Notes under the pieces: model-generated
Databases searched by the model: none
Told to the model about the DNA's origin: nothing
What the model saw: only the letters and a program-made list of their open reading frames with translations
Program-made: the position numbers and the translations under genes
In this document: piece after piece, positions 61,846 to 64,000 of the stretch
Layout of the letters: each line of letters opens with the position of its first letter
Numbering within the stretch: the first letter of the stretch is position 1
NCBI RefSeq assembly: GCF_003002925.1
Contig: NZ_PVTK01000001.1
Coordinates: 62,001-126,000 of the forward strand
Direction: 5' to 3'
Length of the DNA: 64,000 nucleotides
DNA from: Vreelandella songnenensis
GTDB taxonomy: Bacteria > Pseudomonadota > Gammaproteobacteria > Pseudomonadales > Halomonadaceae

Positions 61846-62498
61846 GCATCGCCCCCCTGCTCCAGCTCTTCAACGCCAATTTCCGGCGCCCAGCCACGAA
61901 TGACGGCATCGTAATCGCGGTTGTTTTGACGCATGGCCTGGTCAAACTGGTTGCGGAAGGTAAGGCCCAGGTTGATGCCGTTGACGATCACGTTGACAAC
62001 GCGCCACTGGTTATCCGCAAGACGCAGGCTGTAGCTTACCGGGTATACCTGGCCGTTGCTGGCCACCACTTCCATATCCACGCTTGCCTGATCGTCATAG
62101 CGCTGGCTGCGCTGGGTATCCAGCACGCGCAGATCCTGATAGTCGAAGGTAACCAGGCCGCGGGTATAGGTATCAATCAAGGTCTGGCGGAATACATCGG
62201 CAAAGCGGCTACGCTGCTCGGGGGTTGCATTACGGAAGTAGCTGCCCATGACGCTTGCGCCGATGTAACGAAAGTCCGCCACGTCATCCAGGCTTTCGTT
62301 GACCAGCGCTTCCAGCTCATCAATGTTGCTGGAGTAATAGTCGCGCTTGCCTTCAATTTCGCCCATGAGGGAGTCGACGTTCTCACGGATCATCGCTTCA
62401 GGACTCTGGGATTGCGCCTGGGCCTGTAAAGGGAGAGCCATTGCCAGCGCCAGCAGAGCCACCAGCCAGGGGAATTTCAAAGCGGTCATCTTACGCAT
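61842..62498 (-). CDS. mlaC: Periplasmic phospholipid carrier MlaC
   Basis: A 218-residue soluble periplasmic protein with a signal peptide (cleavage after about residue 28, LPLQAQAQ). The Tol_Tol_Ttg2 fold includes VADFRYIGASVMGSYFR (shown as DFRYIGASVMG) and NVIVNGINLGLTFRNQF. It ferries lipids between MlaA at the outer membrane and MlaD at the inner membrane. GAGGT lies before the ATG. Confidence 0.95.
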   Translation of the reverse strand: MRKMTALKFPWLVALLALAMALPLQAQAQSQSPEAMIRENVDSLMGEIEGKRDYYSSNIDELEALVNESLDDVADFRYIGASVMGSYFRNATPEQRSRFADVFRQTLIDTYTRGLVTFDYQDLRVLDTQRSQRYDDQASVDMEVVASNGQVYPVSYSLRLADNQWRVVNVIVNGINLGLTFRNQFDQAMRQNNRDYDAVIRGWAPEIGVEELEQGGDA

Positions 62499-62534
62499 CG
62501 TGCTTACCTCGAAAAAGCGGTTAGTGGTTAGTGA

Positions 62535-62999
62535 TTAGTTGGTTGCCATGTTGGACACAAATTGCTGGATAAGTTCTTCCAGCACCAGCGCCGACTGCGT
62601 ATCACGAATGGTATCGCCATCACCCAGCACTTCAGGGTCACCGCCGATACTCAGACCGATATACTGCTCACCGAGCAGGCCGGCAGTCAGGATGGCGGCG
62701 GTAGTATCTCTTGAAAGCTGGCCCTCCAGATCATTATCCAAGCGTAGCGTGACTTTGGCGTCATACCACTCGGTATCCAGATCGATGGACTCCACGCGCC
62801 CGACCGTCACCCCGGCCATGGTGACGCGGGCACGAGGCCTCAAGCCGCCGATGTTGGCAAAATTGGCATCAAGGCGGAACGTTTCAGAAGGGGCGCTCAG
62901 ACTCATGCCGCTCACACGAAGCCCTAGGAACACAAGACCAATGATACCCGCCAGCATGAACAGGCCCACGCCAAACTCCACGGTTTTACTGCGCTTCAT
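62535..62999 (-). CDS. mlaD: MCE-domain lipid-binding protein MlaD
   Basis: A 154-residue protein: membrane anchor (about 8-27) then one MCE domain (about 39-117; LDANFANIGGLRPRARVTMAGV, trimmed to NIGGLRPRARVTMAGV) and a hydrophobic C-terminal helix. Hexameric MlaD forms the periplasmic lipid channel on MlaFE. GGAGTG precedes the ATG. Confidence 0.95.
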   Translation of the reverse strand: MKRSKTVEFGVGLFMLAGIIGLVFLGLRVSGMSLSAPSETFRLDANFANIGGLRPRARVTMAGVTVGRVESIDLDTEWYDAKVTLRLDNDLEGQLSRDTTAAILTAGLLGEQYIGLSIGGDPEVLGDGDTIRDTQSALVLEELIQQFVSNMATN

Positions 63000-63014
63000 G
63001 AAATCACTCCACCC

Positions 63015-63818
63015 TTAAAGACCACCGAACATCACGGCGGTTAGTACAAAATCAAGCCCCAGTACCGCAAGCGACGAATACACGACTGTGCGCGTGGTAG
63101 CGCGCGAAATGCCTTCTGACGTAGGCACCAGATCATAGCCCTGGAAAACCGCGATCCAGGTCACGACGATCGCAAAGACCAGGCTCTTGATCATGCCGTT
63201 ACCCACATCGTTCATGAAGGAGACGCTGGCCTGCATGTTGCTCCAGTAAGAGCCCTCAAAGACGCCTAGCCATTGAACACCCACCAGATATCCCCCCCAG
63301 ATACCTACCACGCTAAAGCCCACGGTCAGTATCGGCAGGGCGACGAAGCCGGCCCATAGCCTGGGCGCGATCACCCGGCGCAGCGGGTCAACGCCAATCA
63401 TTTCCATGCTGGTCAATTGCTCGGTGGCCTTCATCAGGCCAATTTCTGCCGTCAGCGCAGAGCCCGCCCGTCCTGCAAACAGAAGAGCCGCCACTACCGG
63501 CGCCAGTTCGCGTAAAAGCGACAGCGCCACCATCTGCCCAAGCGCCTGCTCAGCGCCAAAATCGACCAGAATCGTATAACCCTGCAGCGCCAGCACCATG
63601 CCGATGAATAGCCCCGACACAATCACGATGGCAAGCGACAGCACCCCGACAAAGTGCATCTGACGTAGCCACAGGTACCACCCTTCACGGGAAGGCACAC
63701 CTACCACCGATTGGCCCAGAAAAAGCCCGGCCCGGCCCAGGGCTTCCATGACATCACACCCTTTGCGCCCAAGCCTCACGATACGGCCGACAACGCCTTG
63801 TTCAAATTTCGACTGCAT
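63015..63818 (-). CDS. mlaE: Phospholipid ABC transporter permease MlaE
   Basis: A 267-residue permease with five or six helices; [21 protein letters not shown] and the [21 protein letters not shown] coupling helix (shown as [13 protein letters not shown]) are diagnostic. The start shares a base with the mlaF stop (TAATG). Confidence 0.96.
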   Translation of the reverse strand: MQSKFEQGVVGRIVRLGRKGCDVMEALGRAGLFLGQSVVGVPSREGWYLWLRQMHFVGVLSLAIVIVSGLFIGMVLALQGYTILVDFGAEQALGQMVALSLLRELAPVVAALLFAGRAGSALTAEIGLMKATEQLTSMEMIGVDPLRRVIAPRLWAGFVALPILTVGFSVVGIWGGYLVGVQWLGVFEGSYWSNMQASVSFMNDVGNGMIKSLVFAIVVTWIAVFQGYDLVPTSEGISRATTRTVVYSSLAVLGLDFVLTAVMFGGL

Positions 63819-64000
63819 TACCTGGCCCTTGTCGCGGTAGCGCCAAGAATATCGCTGTATAGCGTCTCGGCGGGATAGTGAAACGGCACCGGCCCATCGG
63901 GCTCACCGTGTACAAACTGGCTTACCCGCGGGTCCTGGTTGGCATTCAGCGTGTCCGGCGTGCCCTCCGCCACCACCTGACCATCGGCCAGTAGATAAAG
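63818..64000 (-). CDS. mlaF: Phospholipid ABC transporter ATPase MlaF, C-terminal part
   Basis: Sixty codons to the window edge, ending at TAA 63818-63820. The fragment contains [34 protein letters not shown] (given in parts: [15 protein letters not shown]) and a short tail, the typical MlaF C-terminus beyond the ABC core; the ATP-binding motifs lie outside the window. It begins the mlaFEDCB operon read leftward. Confidence 0.9.
   Translation of the reverse strand, partial: LYLLADGQVVAEGTPDTLNANQDPRVSQFVHGEPDGPVPFHYPAETLYSDILGATATRAR

Overview
This window is core chromosome of a moderately GC-rich gammaproteobacterium. Protein sequences and gene order point to the Halomonadaceae (Halomonas and relatives): the order resembles Pseudomonas (maf-sppA-HAD-rluC-rne-murB-kdsB-lpxK-comEC-lol; the full dcw cluster; rsmI-lpoA-yraN-diaA-dolP; sspBA-petCBA-rpsI-rplM; hisDG-murA-ibaG-mla), with local differences. 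I see no prophage, insertion sequence, tRNA, CRISPR array or defence island. Almost every base is assigned to a housekeeping gene, and most genes are on the minus strand.

Layout: (1) 1-8 kb: partial yceD, divergent maf, the sppA/HAD/rluC block, then RNase E behind a long structured leader. (2) 8-18 kb: minus-strand envelope block murB, a deletion remnant of a low-molecular-weight tyrosine phosphatase, kdsB, ycaR, lpxK, msbA and comEC, then lolD-lolC. (3) 18-20 kb: a two-gene agmatine-to-putrescine operon (aguA-aguB). (4) 20-26 kb: Nudix/ThiE fusion, argJ, secA and, just upstream of secA, a 120-residue exported-type protein ending in an RGPP motif: a candidate SecM-like secretion monitor. dciA is divergent from it. 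(5) 26-45 kb: lpxC, ftsZ, ftsA, ftsQ, ddl, murC, murG, ftsW, murD, mraY, murF, murE, ftsI, ftsL, rsmH, RNase P RNA and rsmI, all on the minus strand. mraZ is missing and rnpB with its terminator abuts rsmH. (6) 45-49 kb: lpoA, yraN, diaA, dolP on the plus strand. (7) 49-55 kb: sspBA, cytochrome bc1 (petCBA), ribosomal S9/L13, zapE. (8) 55-64 kb: zapG, a Nif3-like protein, a DegS/AlgW protease, hisD, hisG, murA, ibaG and the mlaBCDEF lipid transport operon, whose mlaF runs off the right edge.

Functionally the window is dominated by cell-envelope construction: peptidoglycan precursors (murA to murG, mraY, ddl), septation (ftsL/I/W/Q/A/Z, zapE, zapG, lpoA), lipid A and Kdo (lpxC, lpxK, kdsB, msbA), lipoprotein sorting (lolCD), phospholipid asymmetry (mla), protein export (secA) and envelope stress (sppA, algW, dolP). 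The most interesting items are the SecM-like candidate upstream of secA, the phosphatase remnant between kdsB and murB, the structured rne leader, the unusual 310-bp gap between ftsQ and ftsA, and the loss of mraZ.
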